In this document: positions 13,401 to 26,007 of the stretch, in pieces
How the letters are laid out: each line of letters starts with the position of its first letter
Numbering within the stretch: the stretch's first letter is position 1
DNA from: Branchiostoma lanceolatum
Lineage: Eukaryota > Chordata > Leptocardii > Amphioxiformes > Branchiostomatidae
Direction of reading: 5' to 3'
Length of the DNA: 64,000 nt
Assembly (NCBI RefSeq): GCF_035083965.1
Contig: NC_089723.1
Coordinates: 19,557,489-19,621,488, forward strand
Program-made: the position numbers and the translations under genes
Notes under the pieces: generated by a model
The model's input: the letters and a program-made list of their open reading frames with translations, nothing else
Databases searched by the model: none
What the model was told of the DNA's origin: nothing

Positions 13401-16400
13401 AAATAGTTTTTAAACTGTTGACATCTCAATTGGATTTAAAAGTGAAATCTCATCCATATCTGTTGTTTCTTTTACAGCAGCTCCCAGTGAGCCAGCTGTG
13501 GCGGAGGGGGAGGAGAAGGCAGAGCCAGCAGCTGAAGGCGGTGAGGGGGAGGCAAAACCCGAGGTCAGATACTCTTCTACCTAACTTTTATATGGTGTAA
13601 TTGAGTTAAATTTGCCTGAGGGCTAATTACAACATGAAACAATGTATAGAAAAAGTATACCGACAGTGCAAGTTAACAATGTTGACATGTGGAACAAGTG
13701 AAATTTCTAAGAACTGCTGTGGAGTACAACCTAAGCTTTTTGGGCTTGGCTTGTAATATACATGCAAGTTGCATAGACTACCTAATCTTAACCAATGTTA
13801 ATGTCCTCTGTAATATCATATTTCATATTAAGGGGAAAGTGACGGTGCCACTGCAAATACTTAGCCTAGAATTTTATATCAGTTGGTTGAATTGAAATAA
13901 GGCATAAGAGCTTTTTAAAAAAACACACGGAATACATGTAAAATGGAGCAATCTAAGTTACTGTTGGTTAAATATCTGTTTCTTTATTCTGCAGGGAGAG
14001 GGTGGAGAGGCAGAGAAGGAGGAAGGTGCGACTCAGACGGCACCAGCAGCAAAGGATGGGTCCAAGAAACTCACTAACCAGTTCAACTTCAGCGAGAGAG
14101 CATCTCAGACCTTCAACAATCCTTACAGGGTAAGATTTCATCCAAGCAATTGTGTTTTCTATTATCTTATGTGTCATTGACAAGTTCTTCCTGTAGTACA
14201 TTTGTTTGAACCTTTGTTTATTCATGAGAAGCTCAAACAGCCTGCAGGCCGTTTATCATTGAGGTCATGAGAGAAAAGGGTCAGGCAACATATGTAACAA
14301 AGATACAGTTTAAATGATCCAGAAAAAGTCCTAATAAATCTAGTTACGTTGGCCTCCGTCGGTCAGTATTGACCATGGTAAAATCCTAATTCAGGACAGC
14401 CCTACAGCATCGACTATGGCTAAACAGCCCTATACGAGAATGGCAGTCTCTGCCACAAAAATCACATCTGTAAGCTGACTCAGTTCTGTTGCAAAGCTCT
14501 TTTCTGCGGTTCCGCCTTTCTTCTGCGTTGCGCATCAGTCTGGCTTCTCCTGATTTGAGCTGTCTGGACAGTGTGCATCTCCACTTGGAACGGTCACTTG
14601 CAAGGTCCTCCCAGTGCTCCGTATCAATATCTAAAGCCTTCAAGTCCCTCTTGCAGACATGCATATAAATAATAAATCTATACACATATTATTACACATA
14701 TGTGATACAAAATACATAAGAGGGAGAGCTGGCATATGGTTTGTGTCCGTTTGTTTGGGTCATTTCTGAAATTTTACGTGGTATTAGTAGTACGAAAAAA
14801 TGTAGTCTGCTTTGACAGCTTCAATATTGGGCTTAATCTTTTACTAACAAGGCTTTGATTATCTATTCTACAGGAGAGAGGCACGCAGACTGAGCCCCCG
14901 CCTCGAGTGAACTTCTCCTCCACAGCCAACCAGTGGGAGATCTACGATGCGTACGCGGAGGACATCCAACGTCAGGAGAAGTCCAAAGAGAAGAAGGGCT
15001 TCCGCGGACAGCAAGAGAGCACCAGCAGGAAGAAGATATCAGCTATTGAGAGCCAGGTAAGGTGTTCCTACTGGTGTGTGTGGTGGATCATAAAATCATG
15101 TAACACTTCTCCTGAACTTGAACATTTTTTTGTCTGCTATGTTTGCTCTGTATGCCCAATACTGGCAGAGCCTTTTAGCTGCTTGACTATAATAATTACA
15201 CGGGAATCACCAAACTCTTATGCATCCTTTGTGTACTTTGGCAGCTCGTCTGTAGAAGTTGTGGACTGAGTAATGTTTCGTGTGTTAAAGACATAATAAG
15301 ATTGTGATACATTACTTTTGCATGTTTGTGACTGTCTCTACATGTGTGTCCTTCTCCAGGGAGATGACATATCAAGAATCGAGAAACCTGCCAAGATTCT
15401 GGAAAGGATGGTGAACCAGAACACCTACGATGACATTGCACAAGGTACCAGTTTGTGTTAGAATATTTGATCTATATATGATGTTGTTGTATATCTACAG
15501 GGACTTAGAGAACAATGTTTTGAATAGCTGAGTCCATTGGGGACAGATATCATGTTGGTTTGAATTGGATGAATCTCTATTTCCTGTCTCTTTACCTGTT
15601 GTCAGTGATTGCAAAAAAAAAACATGGTAGGTATGTGTGTATGTGTGACTGATTGATAAAAGTTGATTTCCGCCACCATTGTTACATGAAATCTTATTCT
15701 TTTCATATCTACTTGTTTTCTCGCAGACTTTAAGTACTGGGAGGATGTGTCAGATGAGTACAGGGAACAGGAGGGAACCTTGCTGCCTCTGTGGAAGTTC
15801 AGCTACGAGAAGTCGAAGAGACTTGCAGTCACATCCATCTGCTGGTCAGTCAACAGATATTGTTAATCACTATAATGATTGTCTCATGCAGCTATAAGAT
15901 GCTGGCATGAATTAATGATGCAAGTGGTCATGGCTATAAAATATACATGTATATGTTACGTGTAACATAGCCCAGCCAAACCTCTTTGATGTAAGCAAAG
16001 TGATGTAATACAGTCTGGGTGCTGTCCTTAGTGCTGAAAGTGTCCTTTCACAACGTGATATTCCAAGTTATCCAAGTGTTACTTGTAACTACCTCCTTAA
16101 CAAATGTTTATTCTTTTTACTTATCATATACAAGACTTCCATGACCAATAATCAATGAGTGGTGGAAACATAAAGAAAGACTGTAGGCCTCCTAGCTAGT
16201 GGGAATTATACAAGATTTTTTTTGCAAATTGAATTCAATTTCTCTTTTAATTTTTGCTTGCAGGGACCCCAAGTACAGAGACCTGTTGGCTGTAGGCCAT
16301 GGCTCATGTAAGTCCAGTATTCTACTGTTTTTGTCCAAAGAACTATGTGATAAGTTGATGTTATTGCTAAGTATCAAATGATGTTTAGAAAAGTATTTCA

Positions 16401-19400
16401 GCTGAAGGATGGTAGTATTGTAAAACCTTAATGTCTCTGTAAGACAGCCACAAAGATGATCCAATGACTCTTTTTAGGTCGGAAAGAGGATAAATTCAAT
16501 CAACCGTTTCAAGTTGTAGAAGAATTCCCTAAAAAATCTGCTTCTCTACCATTCAACAATTATAAACTTTCCCCAGTCTGTAATACCATTGCAAGAGTAT
16601 GTCATCAACTCTATTTGTATGTTGATGGCTGATCGATTTTGACATCTCCTCCATCAGATGACTTCTTGAAGCAGACGCGCGGTCTGATCTGCCTGTACTC
16701 TCTGAAGAACCCGTCCTTCCCGGAGTTCATCTACAACACGGAGACCGGCGTGATGTGTCTGGACATCCACCCGGCCTACCCCCACCTGGTGGCTGTGGGG
16801 TTCTACGACGGCAGTGTGGGGGTGTTCAGCCTGACTGAGAAGTTACAGGAGCCCATGTACAAGTGCACGGCTAAGGGAGGGAAACACACCGACCCTGTTT
16901 GGGAGGTAGGATGGTAGATCCATCAAAGCTGCTTTAAATGTCGAAGTCTAACCATCAAAAAGAGGACTGAACAATGTAGAATCTTGAAAATATAAGTTGA
17001 ACATTATTGATACAAGCACACTGCAATACTTGTTCCTTAAGCGTTTGTCCCAAGTTGCATGACAATGGTCATCATATACCCCCAAATGTTGTCCAAAGTC
17101 TCAACAGGTGCTTTTCCATCTCCTTTACAGGTGAAGTGGCAGAAGGATGACCTGGACAACAACATGAACTTTTTCTCCATTGGAGGAGATGGCAGGGTTG
17201 TCTCCTGGACTCTGGTCAAGGTATGGTGTTTATAATTATGTCATTAGGCTTCATATAAAGGAATTAGAGAACCTTTTAGCTTACTTTGTTTTTGACACAG
17301 TGAGAAATATCTTTTGTATGTGTATTTGAGTACTGAATGTGTTTATTTTGTCCAGAAATATATTGTGCAATATATTAAAGACATGCAGTGAACAAGGACT
17401 TATGTTTTCCTCCTTGTTTAGAATGAGCTGCTGTGCACAGATGTCATCCTGCTGAAACTGGACGAGTCCCCAGCCGATGGAGCTGACGGTACCCAGCTCT
17501 TCACTCTGGGTAAGACAATGAGTCTCACTTGTCTCAACTCCTCAACTTTTTGCGATGTGAAGAAAGGTTGGGAGGTTTTTTGAAGAAAAAATTCCATATT
17601 TGCTTGCTCGCAGATGATTGATTTTTTGATTGATAGTTTGTTTTCAAATATTTTCAAAAAGCATGTCACCTTCCTCCCTCCAAACCTTCTGCTCTCTCCA
17701 CAGGTTGTGGCACAGCCTTTGACTTCCACAAGCAGACGGATTACCTCTTCCTGGTGGGGACAGAGGAAGGTAAGATCCACAAGTGCTCCAAGGCTTACTC
17801 CAGCCAGTTCCTGGACACATTTGATGCCCACCACATGGCCGTACACTCTGTCCGCTGGAACACCTTCCATCCCAAGATCTTCCTCTCCTGCAGTGCTGAC
17901 TGGACGGTCAAGATCTGGGAGCACACTTCCAACATGTAGGTTTGATTATAGGAATTTAGACATTATTGATACTATAGGAACTTAAACTATACGACATGCT
18001 GATTTGCTGTTCTGGGCTACGTCACATGTGCATGGATGTTAGTTAGTTGATTCAGCATCATATTTCTAATATATGTCTACTAGAATAAAATGTGTGAAAG
18101 TCTCCTCATAACGATCTATTGAACTGTTGATGTAACCTCATCTTCAATTAAATGTTTTGACTAACATTTATGAAACTTTGTTTTTTTTGCCATAGGCCAC
18201 TGTTCACCTTTGACCTGGGCAGTTCTGTGGGTGATGTGGCCTGGGCTCCATACTCCTCCACAGTGTTTGCTGCAGTCACCTCTGATGGCAAGGTAACAGC
18301 TTTTTCTTAAATTCCATTAAAAAAAGTTTAGCCTTATACTTCTAGTAAACCTTTAGCACGTTCAGGTAACCATGGTTTCAAGTGAAACTTTGACACTTTG
18401 CTTACTAGTCACTCCTTGATTTGTGGCAGTCTTGTATTCAACTTTTTTTGTAGTGGAAGAATGGCTTCATCTTGAATCTTGCATGTCGACAATGCTGACT
18501 TACATGTGTGTGTGCATGTGTGCAGCTGAAAGAAAAAGGTTTTCAGGATGCAGAGTTTAAGAACATTTGTCAGTTCATGGAAACTATTATAGTTAACTTC
18601 AGCCAGGGGGAATAAACAACTGATTATTTTACCTGACATGTTGCAGGTTCACGTCTTTGACCTGAACGTGAACAAGTATGAGGCCCTGTGTGAGCAGGTC
18701 GTTGTGACCAAGAAGAAGACCAAGCTGACTCACATCGAGTTCAACCCCAACTACCCAATGATCATTGTTGGAGACGACAGGTCAGTAGAGATCTCACTTA
18801 GTTTTATTGACATGACATTTGAATTTTGATACTTTTCTTGACACACTCTGAGATTGGAGTAACTGGTTGGTTTTCTATAAGCTGTCTGTTGACTTTGGTC
18901 AGAATCTAATTTTCCTTTCTTTGTTCTTTACAGGGGGTATGTTACCAGCTTGAAGCTTTCACCCAACCTGAGGAAGATACCAAAGGTAATTAGAGAACCT
19001 GGTGTTATGCCATATTTGTCTTTAAGTTATCTGAATACTAGTTTATCAGATGTTGATCAAAGGGCTAGAAAAAAAAGCAACAACATGGCTCATTACATCC
19101 AGTACAATCCCTTCAGATTTCAAACTTCATGTTGTTCCTTGACATTGTCAATTGTAGATTTTCAAAGTTGTTAAATAGTCAGTCTGTTGAGTGAAAATAA
19201 GAGGATGGTTACTGCAATTACATGTACTGTGTAGTGCTAGCCACCATCACTAAAGATATGTTGTGATATTACTGCAGTTGATATTGGATGAGTTAATGTG
19301 TCATGTATTTTGTTGACTGAAATCACTTACTGCCTTCTGCTGAAAAGGTGGATATAATTGGTATGCGCAGAGGACGTAAGGTGGGTCAGAAAACAGTGGG

Positions 19401-20241
19401 CAGGTGATAGAACTAGAGTTTGCCCAGGATCAGGATGATAAACATCACTGGCTTTTGGCACGCAGATGTAGCATAGCTTGACACAAATTTATCAATAACA
19501 TTTTCACCACCATGAATTATGTCACAATGGTGGTTTCTACAAAATAGTGCCACTGTGGGATAGAAAATGTAACATTGACAAGTGCACTAGATATTAATGG
19601 CACCAAACTTGGCTTACAACTTAAAACCACTTATGTAACAATCACCTAGAGAAATTTGATTCTTTTAAGGTCTTTCAGCTGACTTCAGTCTAAGAGCAAC
19701 ATGACTGTGAACTTTTACCAAAGGTTTGACTTTAAAGAAAGCACTTGCTTTCTGACAGACGACAAAACCAAAAGATTTCAGGCTCCTCTCGCCTGTCATC
19801 CAGGCAGTAAACGTGTTAAAACTTTTCGACAAATTGTATCATTCATTTGATCTCTGTGAAACAAAATTGATTTCCATTTTCATTAATTTTGCAGTAAATT
19901 GGAAAGAATACTATTTAATTTTATTCGGTTTTGGAAAAAGTCCAAAATGGACAACATATGTGTAAACCACCCACAAATAAATGAATCAGCGTGGCTTCAA
20001 AACTAAGTCTAGTCTGCTAAAACACAGGGCCAAATTAATTCAGAGGCATGGACAGTCTGCAGGGTTCTCTGAAAGAGTATTGGCTATTGAAGATTCTGAA
20101 GATAGCTTTAGTTGATTTTGCTTTTTTTTCTGTTTTCAGGAGAAGAAGGGTGTGGAAGCAGCGAAGGGACCTGAAGTTGAGATTGCGAAGATGGACAAGC
20201 TGCTGTCACTGGTGCGTGAGCCTCCGCCTGAGAAGAAGTAA
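10402..20241 (+). CDS. DNAI1: Axonemal dynein intermediate chain 1 (complete, 20 exons, ~704 aa)
   Basis: Exons: 10402-10434, 10853-10933, 11560-11610, 11823-11870, 12291-12371, 12911-13037, 13478-13563, 13995-14129, 14874-15056, 15360-15444, 15727-15844, 16264-16307, 16658-16905, 17131-17220, 17422-17509, 17704-17935, 18196-18292, 18647-18780, 18934-18985, 20140-20241. All have GT-AG borders and consistent phase, giving about 704 aa against about 699 in human. The N-terminal half is charged, with an Ala/Glu-rich insert in exons 7-8 (about residues 142-185) and two TQT-type motifs as in IC1/IC78 chains. [14 protein letters not shown] near residue 290 is a family hallmark. The WD40 propeller follows (for example [22 protein letters not shown]), and the protein ends [16 protein letters not shown]. 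Known role: cargo/docking subunit of the outer dynein arm in motile cilia. Intron 8 holds a LINE fragment and intron 19 is 1.15 kb. Confidence 0.95.
14386..14655 (-). mobile_element. LINE 3'-end fragment in DNAI1 intron 8
   Basis: An antisense open frame encodes the C-terminal tail of a non-LTR retrotransposon. It has a [12 protein letters not shown] block and then a CCHH-like finger C-x2-C...[14 protein letters not shown]. The same tail architecture (CPAC...CRSRIGLHSH) ends the LINE at 45.5 kb, but the sequences are clearly diverged. No reverse-transcriptase part is present. It is removed with the intron. Confidence 0.7.
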
Positions 20242-20365
20242 TATATGTCGGAGGGACTTCAGAAACAAGCTGTAACATTCTCTTCCAAGATTTGATTTCT
20301 TTCCTGTACAGCCTACAGTTGTTACAAATTCGTCTCCATGGGATGTACTTTAAAGTAGATTTTGT

Positions 20366-20371
20366 AATAAA
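20366..20371 (+). terminator. Polyadenylation signal of DNAI1
   Basis: Canonical AATAAA, 125 bp past the DNAI1 stop, giving a short 3'UTR. Cleavage is expected 10-30 bp downstream. Confidence 0.7.
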
Positions 20372-22068
20372 GCCTAGCAACTTGTGGAAGGCAGTATGTT
20401 TGTCTCATATGTGTAAGGACTATATTAAATTGCCTTTTGTCCTGGGTGGTGGTTGATTAACAAATTCTACTTTAATATGGATCTGTTTGGTTAGAATGAA
20501 TTGGTATAGCAAATTGTGATTTTGACTCCAAGAGGTATGTGTATACATACAAATATACAATGTATATGTACCTGGTCTTTCTAGACTAACAGAGCTGTTA
20601 CTATGAAAAATGTTGAGTTGCTACTGTGAACAACCTCAACAAATTGTTGAAAAAACATTCTGCCAAATTTATGACCAGCATTTTGGACATGAATCTTCTA
20701 AAGGACTCGTATTTTCCTTTTTCTTCTAGTGTAAAAAGTGTCACATATTGCACATGGTTTTTGGGACATATATCTTGGGTTTCCAAAAAGTATCAAAGCA
20801 CAAATATCACTAAGTAATGCTTTGCAGCTTGCTGTGAATAGTGTATACCGGCTCTCAGGTCCATGCTTAGTTTTCTTGAGGGTAAATTGTAAGATATTAC
20901 ACATGGAAACTATGACAAAATCTAATCTTAAGATGTTTTACAACTTTGTGACTTCTTGTACATACTGGTATACTGTATAGCCAACTTCTATGGACTTCTT
21001 AGAGCCACATTATTCAGATGATATTTGGATAAAATTGTGAGTCTGATATTCCAGTTTCATTAAATCAGAAGAGCACTTCAGCAAAAACAGAATTCAGTTT
21101 TGTCATTACAAAGCACAAAATTTTAATGCAAATTCATCGACTTGTAATACTTTATGGAAGTATATTAAGCTTTCTGCAGTCTTAAACTTTGATTAAGTTT
21201 TCTCTCAGTAGAATAGATTTATGCAAATAAACATGTATTAATATACAGACTGCCTGTTCACACAACTGTTTTGTTGGTTGACTTTAAATAAAAAAAAGAT
21301 ATGGTGGATTACATTATGACTGAGTATTGTGATTTCTATACCCACAGAGACCAGAGATAATAATTAAATGAACTGCGGACTTAACTGAATTTTCTACAGC
21401 TCCGACCTGACCAAATATCATCTACTTTGCTCTGACTACTCTTTAATATAATGTTGCTGACAGTGTATGGAAACGCTGTCATATTAGTTCTTTATCTGAC
21501 TTGAATAGTTTAGTATTATGCCATGTTGATTTGATTGTATGGATGACATCCACTGTGAACCCCTAAACTGATGCGAGCGTGAAAATAAAAGAAAGTTTGA
21601 CAAAAAAAGATGCCTTCATTATGAAATCTACATGTTCTGGAAGGATTAACAAAACTTATCCCCCTCTCATCCCGGTTCATAGTGTTGATTTTTTTTAAAA
21701 TCCATACAGACGTCTTAATCATGAAACAAATTCAAGTGTATATATGCCAACAATGATTTGTGGGAGGTGCCATATGCCAGTCCATGACATCAATCGTCAG
21801 TATGGCGGTGCCCATACAATACAGTGTGCCGCCTGGTGCATTGGTAGCATTCAAGTAGCATACCTCGCAATTAGAGAAGTCCTGATATCAGCCGCCTGAT
21901 GTGGTATGCTGAAAAAAATGGCACTAATTCCTTTGCGCTGCATGGCAAAAATGCTATACTTGTGATGGAAACTCATAAGGTATGAATCTCATGCAGGTAT
22001 GAAGTCTACGAACAGCTGTTAATTTGTCTTTCGGTACATTTTCATGCTGCCCCTCCCTCCGTCTACAG
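20372..22068. other. Intergenic AT-rich stretch
   Basis: No supported gene. Several 60-94-aa open frames on both strands lack splice context or recognisable protein features. Confidence 0.5.
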
Positions 22069-22136
22069 GTACCAAGCACAGTCTGATTGAGAAACTTCGG
22101 GAAGCCTTGAAGGAAGGACACATGATGGAGGAATAG
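22069..22136 (+). pseudogene. Orphan terminal-exon-like sequence
   Basis: A good acceptor (pyrimidine run, then GTCTACAG) ends at 22068. It is followed by an open frame reading TKHSLIEKLREALKEGHMM, then EE and a TAG at 22134-22136. The peptide is a plausible amphipathic helix. No upstream exon in matching phase is found; splicing from the last DNAI1 introns would give an early stop. It may be an alternative or decayed last exon, or chance. Confidence 0.25.
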
Positions 22137-22859
22137 TCACCAAAAAAGGCTTCTGACAACTAGAAAGGCAACATTTGCGGGAGCAAATGCAACATGTTTC
22201 GCCCATTTCCCTCCCCATGCAAAAAGCGACTGTGGCATAGAGGCTAACGTTTGTTGTATGTCTGCAATGTTGGTATTTGAAATCGTTTATGTCATTTTTA
22301 GCCAAAAACTTTAAACTATTACTCAAAGCAAGGGCCTCCTTGCTCAAGGTAAATTTTAACGCATTTCACAACTCTCTATTGTTATTGTTAATGTTATTGT
22401 CAACGTCCCGACACGGGATGTTTCATAGGTGGGAAACTTTGGACACTTTGTGTTCACTATTGTGTGCACTGGTGTCCAATCTTGGTGACACAGCGGTAGA
22501 AAAATTGTGTACATAGCGAGGAAATGTCAGGTTTCACCATAGTATACAAGCTTGCAAACCTGTGGAAATCTTTGTTTCCATGCAGTGTTAAAATAAGAAA
22601 AACACCGTGTGTGTCGAAAAATACCACCAGAAAAGTCTTGAACCTTCTCAATTGCACTTAACTTCAGTAGGACACAACAATAACAGCGCAAGGATGGGGG
22701 CCAGGGAGTAGTGAAGTTGTGTCTGTACCTGTCAGAGTATGCCCCTAATTGAATTGACTATTTTAACCAATCAGGTTGAGCTTGATAAATCCGTGTTACA
22801 ACGCGCTCTGTCATTGGCTGACCGAATTAGTCCACCTGGCCAGATGAATAAAGATGTGA

Positions 22860-23265
22860 CCTAAAGGTCAGTGACCCCATATGAGGAAAAAAGCCGATGT
22901 TCTCCCCAAAATACCCTCTAAAATCGTATTTTGAAGTGTTGTATGCCAAAAGTGCGAATGGGATTCTTTGAATATTTGTTCAATGTACCCCCATAGTAAA
23001 TTTCAGGTCATTTGGATGTATTTCCAGAGCACAGGAGGCCAAAATGTATGTTTTTGGTCAGAAAAACCTCAATAAAATCACTTTCAAGGTCAATATCGAA
23101 AAAATTAAAAAAGGTTCCCAGGGTATTTACCCACTCTACCTGTATACCAAATTTCAGCTCAGTTGGTACAGGGACGACCGAGCTACGTCGATTACAAGAT
23201 CTGAGGAGAAAGAAACCTTACGAACACAATATGTTGCGCCCAACAGTATGTTGGGCTCAACATAA
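22860..23265. repeat. Dispersed-repeat-like block ending in a perfect-looking hairpin
   Basis: This non-coding block has wording typical of a high-copy repeat (ACCAAATTTCAGCTCAGTTG near 23147) and no reading frame of substance. It ends in a 15-bp stem with one mismatch: ATGTTGCGCCCAACA at 23231-23245 and TGTTGGGCTCAACAT at 23249-23263, with a 3-bp loop. Its class is unknown. Confidence 0.4.
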
Positions 23266-23640
23266 CAAGATTTGCCACCACGACATTATGTCTTTACCGC
23301 CAATGACCATTTGTACACAAATGAAAACATACCAGACAGGGTTAATCATAACTCAGTCCACAAAACGCCGACATACTTTCATACCCATAATTATAATACA
23401 GGAAAAGCTCTGTAACAAATGAAAGGCTCACCATTACGACAAAAAACCTCATATGAGGATCAAATGTACAATTCTAGTTGTAAGAACGAAGACTAAGATT
23501 TGGTTTGTCTTCACCTGAACCCTTCCATCTTTTCAAATTTAGTTGTTTATGCGTTACGAATGAAAAGCCCACGATACGACCACCATAATCTAATGATGGT
23601 TTTATTTTGTATCTGTTAAGTGTATCTTTACTAGCAGAGT

Positions 23641-23650
23641 ATGGTATACC
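23641..23650. repeat. Left target-site duplication of the LINE
   Basis: ATGGTATACC abuts the inverted 5' end of the LINE. The identical 10-mer follows the LINE tail at 45651-45660. The core is palindromic, so chance identity is slightly less surprising, but both copies sit exactly where a TSD is expected. Confidence 0.7.
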
Positions 23651-23898
23651 AGTCCAGTGAGTCTCTCAAGAAGTGTATCCCCACCGAGTTTGTAGACCTC
23701 TGCTGGAATTCCGTCCACCCCTGGAGCCTTGTGGCACTTCAGTTTTGAGATGGCTGTCTTCACCTCCTCCTGCGTTGGTGTGTTGTCCAGTTCCACCCTA
23801 ACTTCATGCTGGGGGATTCTCATGATGGACTCTTCCTGTACTTGGCGTCTGTCTCCAAAAAGGTTGCCGTAGTGTTCGGACCACCGATGGAGAATGGC
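23651..23898 (-). mobile_element. LINE, inverted 5' segment (pre-RT domain)
   Basis: Read on the minus strand this encodes ILHRWSEHYGNLF, then VKTAISKLKCHKAPGVDGIP and AEVYKLGG..LLERLTGL, the domain just before the reverse-transcriptase core of non-LTR elements. It is head-to-head with the sense part that begins at about 23899. The two halves would be adjacent in an intact element and share TGGACTG at the join. This is the signature of twin-primed LINE insertion. Confidence 0.8.
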
Positions 23899-24329
23899 TG
23901 GACTGTTTGCCACCTGCTGGGAAAAAAGAGTTGTGCCACAAGATCTGCGTGATGCCGTTATTGTCTCACTGTATGAAAACAAAGGGGAGAAATCGGACTG
24001 CTCCAACTACAGGGGAGTTACCCTGCTGTCCCGTAGCAGGTTCAAGATACTGGCAAGGGTTGTACTGGACAGACTCATCCCTACCATTGCTGAAGAGAAC
24101 TTACCAGAGAGCCAGTGCGGCTTTAGAGCCAAGCGTGGAACGACAGATATGATATTTGTACTGCGCCAGATACAGGAGAAATGCAGGGAGCAGAACACGG
24201 GGCTGTATGCGGCTTTTATAGATCTGACAAAAGCCTTTGACACGGTAAGCCGAGATGGGCTCTGGAAGATCTTATCAAGGCTCGGATGTCCGCCAAAGCT
24301 CCTTGCGATCCTACAACAGCTGCATGAAG
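23899..24329 (+). mobile_element. LINE, N-terminal half of reverse transcriptase (disrupted)
   Basis: The open frame reads CWEKRVVPQDLRDAVIVSLY, then ENKGEKSDCSNYRGVTLL, ESQCGFRAKRGTTDMIF and FIDLTKAFDTVSRDGLW (RT motif A with the FxDLTKAFD core). It runs through LLAILQQLHE, where it is cut at 24330 by the 19-kb inverted-repeat element. The frame resumes at 43579 with the next expected residue, so no LINE sequence was lost. Confidence 0.85.
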
Positions 24330-24377
24330 CTTAAAGGAGTCCTAAACTCCAGAAGGCGGTGTTATTTTCCACTAGAT
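24330..24377 (+). repeat. Left terminal inverted repeat of the 19-kb insertion
   Basis: 48 bp starting CTTAAAGGAGTCCTAAAC. Six mismatches to the inverted right end. It starts directly after the LINE codon GAA plus one G. Confidence 0.8.
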
Positions 24378-24386
24378 TATGTATCA

Positions 24387-24785
24387 ATAATATTTACATG
24401 CTTTGATATCACCCCCTGCAAATTGGATCATACACCATGCCGTTTGGAAGTCATGAAGGGGGGACAGCCTAGATAGGGTTAAAAATCATTTGGTGGTACA
24501 GGACTAGTAGATGTGTCTAGTGTGCTGATATATGAGTCTGTATGTTGATATCATATGGGCCACAAAGGTTTGATATTGCAGTGTCGTATTTGAAAGTGAT
24601 GATGAAATAGTACAGTAAATATATATCAATAGAATAAATCTTTATCTATATCATACACATTTTGGAAGACGTCGACATAGTAAATGTGACTTTTCCGTAC
24701 CTAGCAGTGGTGCAGTTTTGGAGCAGTGTACTCTCCAAGCAGAGGAGTGGGTCCGGCTGGTTTTTGACGTGTTTGTAGGTTGTGG
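24387..24785. repeat. Subterminal repeat, copy 1
   Basis: This roughly 400-bp stretch is repeated in the same orientation at 41678-42090 at clearly recognisable identity (shared runs include TTTACATGCTTTGATATCAC and CTAGCAGTGGTGCAGTTTTG). A short piece is also present inverted near 42165-42230. It is non-coding on the plus strand; the minus strand has a 94-codon open frame (see 24700-24930). Confidence 0.75.
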
Positions 24786-24930
24786 ATAGCTTAAGTGATG
24801 CATTTTTCCCCATATGAAGTAACGTTACGTCGCCTTTATCCATAGTGCATTCTTTGTCAGCGGTTTTTGAAAATGGGGTCAGTAACACCGCCAGAATTAC
24901 AAACTTAAGAGACTTAAGTATTTGCAGCAC
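24700..24930 (-). other. Possible minus-strand exon with a hydrophobic leader
   Basis: The open frame has a hydrophobic run FVILAVLLTPF, then TYKHVKNQPDPLLCLESTLL and QNCTTAR. It ends at a good donor (CTAG|GTACGG) near 24700. It has no ATG before the hydrophobic run; a TTTTTAGACAG acceptor precedes it. The downstream half recurs in the repeat copy at 42002-42059 (LESTLLQNCTTA) and inverted at about 42165-42230 (KKQPDPHLCLES). It may be an exon of a secreted protein captured in the repeat, or chance. Confidence 0.25.
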
Positions 24931-26007
24931 TGTCTAAAAAGCTTTGATAACCATGCATTCGAAGACGACGCAGTCAAAAACATAACCATAATGCCCATAT
25001 TGGAACGTTTTGTCTACATCATAGTATAGTTACATGTTGACGTCTGCCCTGGCCTGACTGCGAGATTGGCCCCTTTACTATGATGCATTTGCTACATTCA
25101 TCCGCGATTAAAAAAAGTACAAAGCTGTTGATATTATTAGGGGAAAATTGTAGCGTTTGTTGTGATTTAGTAAATCAATATGAACTAGGTATCAAAACAT
25201 TATAGCACAGACCGTGTATTGAGCACGTCTAAGGGCGAAGAAACTTCACATGATGCGCTACACAAGAGTTAGTCCCGAGAGCAACCTGGTTGCCAGAACT
25301 GTGCTTATCCGCTGGAAATCATACAGGAATGACCAGAAGATAAAAAGTAGATCAATACCATTTCATGTTATCCCAACGATCAACTAGATGACGGAATTTT
25401 TGTCAAAAGATATAATTATAAGCCAGAGGATGGCTTGGATATTCAAAGTAGCTTGAGATGATGTATTCAAAACACGATTTACCATGTTCAACGCACGATT
25501 TTAAAGTTCATTCCTCCCAGGCGTTCGATCCGCCATGTTTGCTCCGGTTGCCATGGACACGGTGTTCTATTTACACAGATGACAACTAGCCAGCTCTAGA
25601 AGCAAGGTGGGGATTTTTCTCTCTCCGTTTTTAGACTTTAAAAAATCAGCAAAATGATAATGAAAATCACAAATCAAAGTCAAAAGTTACTCGTATGTTT
25701 TCTTTACACAAAGAGGAGACAGCAGGGTGACATAAAGTGGAAGTTTTGGGTCTGAAACGCACCAAACAATCTGAAATCATTTTTGCCGCTGAATGAATAG
25801 AACAAGGTCAAAGTCACCAAGGTTATTACTACTTATATAAGGACAACAACAGGATATTTTACGACAAAGACAGCCTGAAATGTAACCCAGTATTTTGTTT
25901 CGCAATATTTTAAGATTTATTAATGTATTGTTTGTGCTTGAGATAGATTTACATTTGTTTTTGATGACATTTGTAGGCATTTTACTCATCTACATTTGAG
26001 AAGTTGA
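24931..26007 (+). promoter_or_regulatory. 5' flank of the unknown repeat-protein gene
   Basis: No exon was found. Around 25530-25565 there is CCGCCATGTTTG (YY1-like) and GTTGCCATGGACAC at 25547-25560, a near-match to the RFX X-box. This is the likely promoter region, about 450 bp upstream of the first ATG. The rest is AT-rich. Confidence 0.4.
25547..25560 (+). promoter_or_regulatory. Near-consensus X-box
   Basis: GTTGCCATGGACAC fits RYYNYYATRRNRAC except at position 12 (C where R is expected). It lies 448 bp upstream of the unknown gene's ATG. Weak on its own; noted because neighbouring ciliary genes have full matches. Confidence 0.3.

Noticed and set aside
13151-13600. 149-codon open frame over DNAI1 intron 6 and exon 7
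   Set aside because: The real exon 7 (13478-13563) is read in a different frame that fits the dynein protein; the rest is intron.
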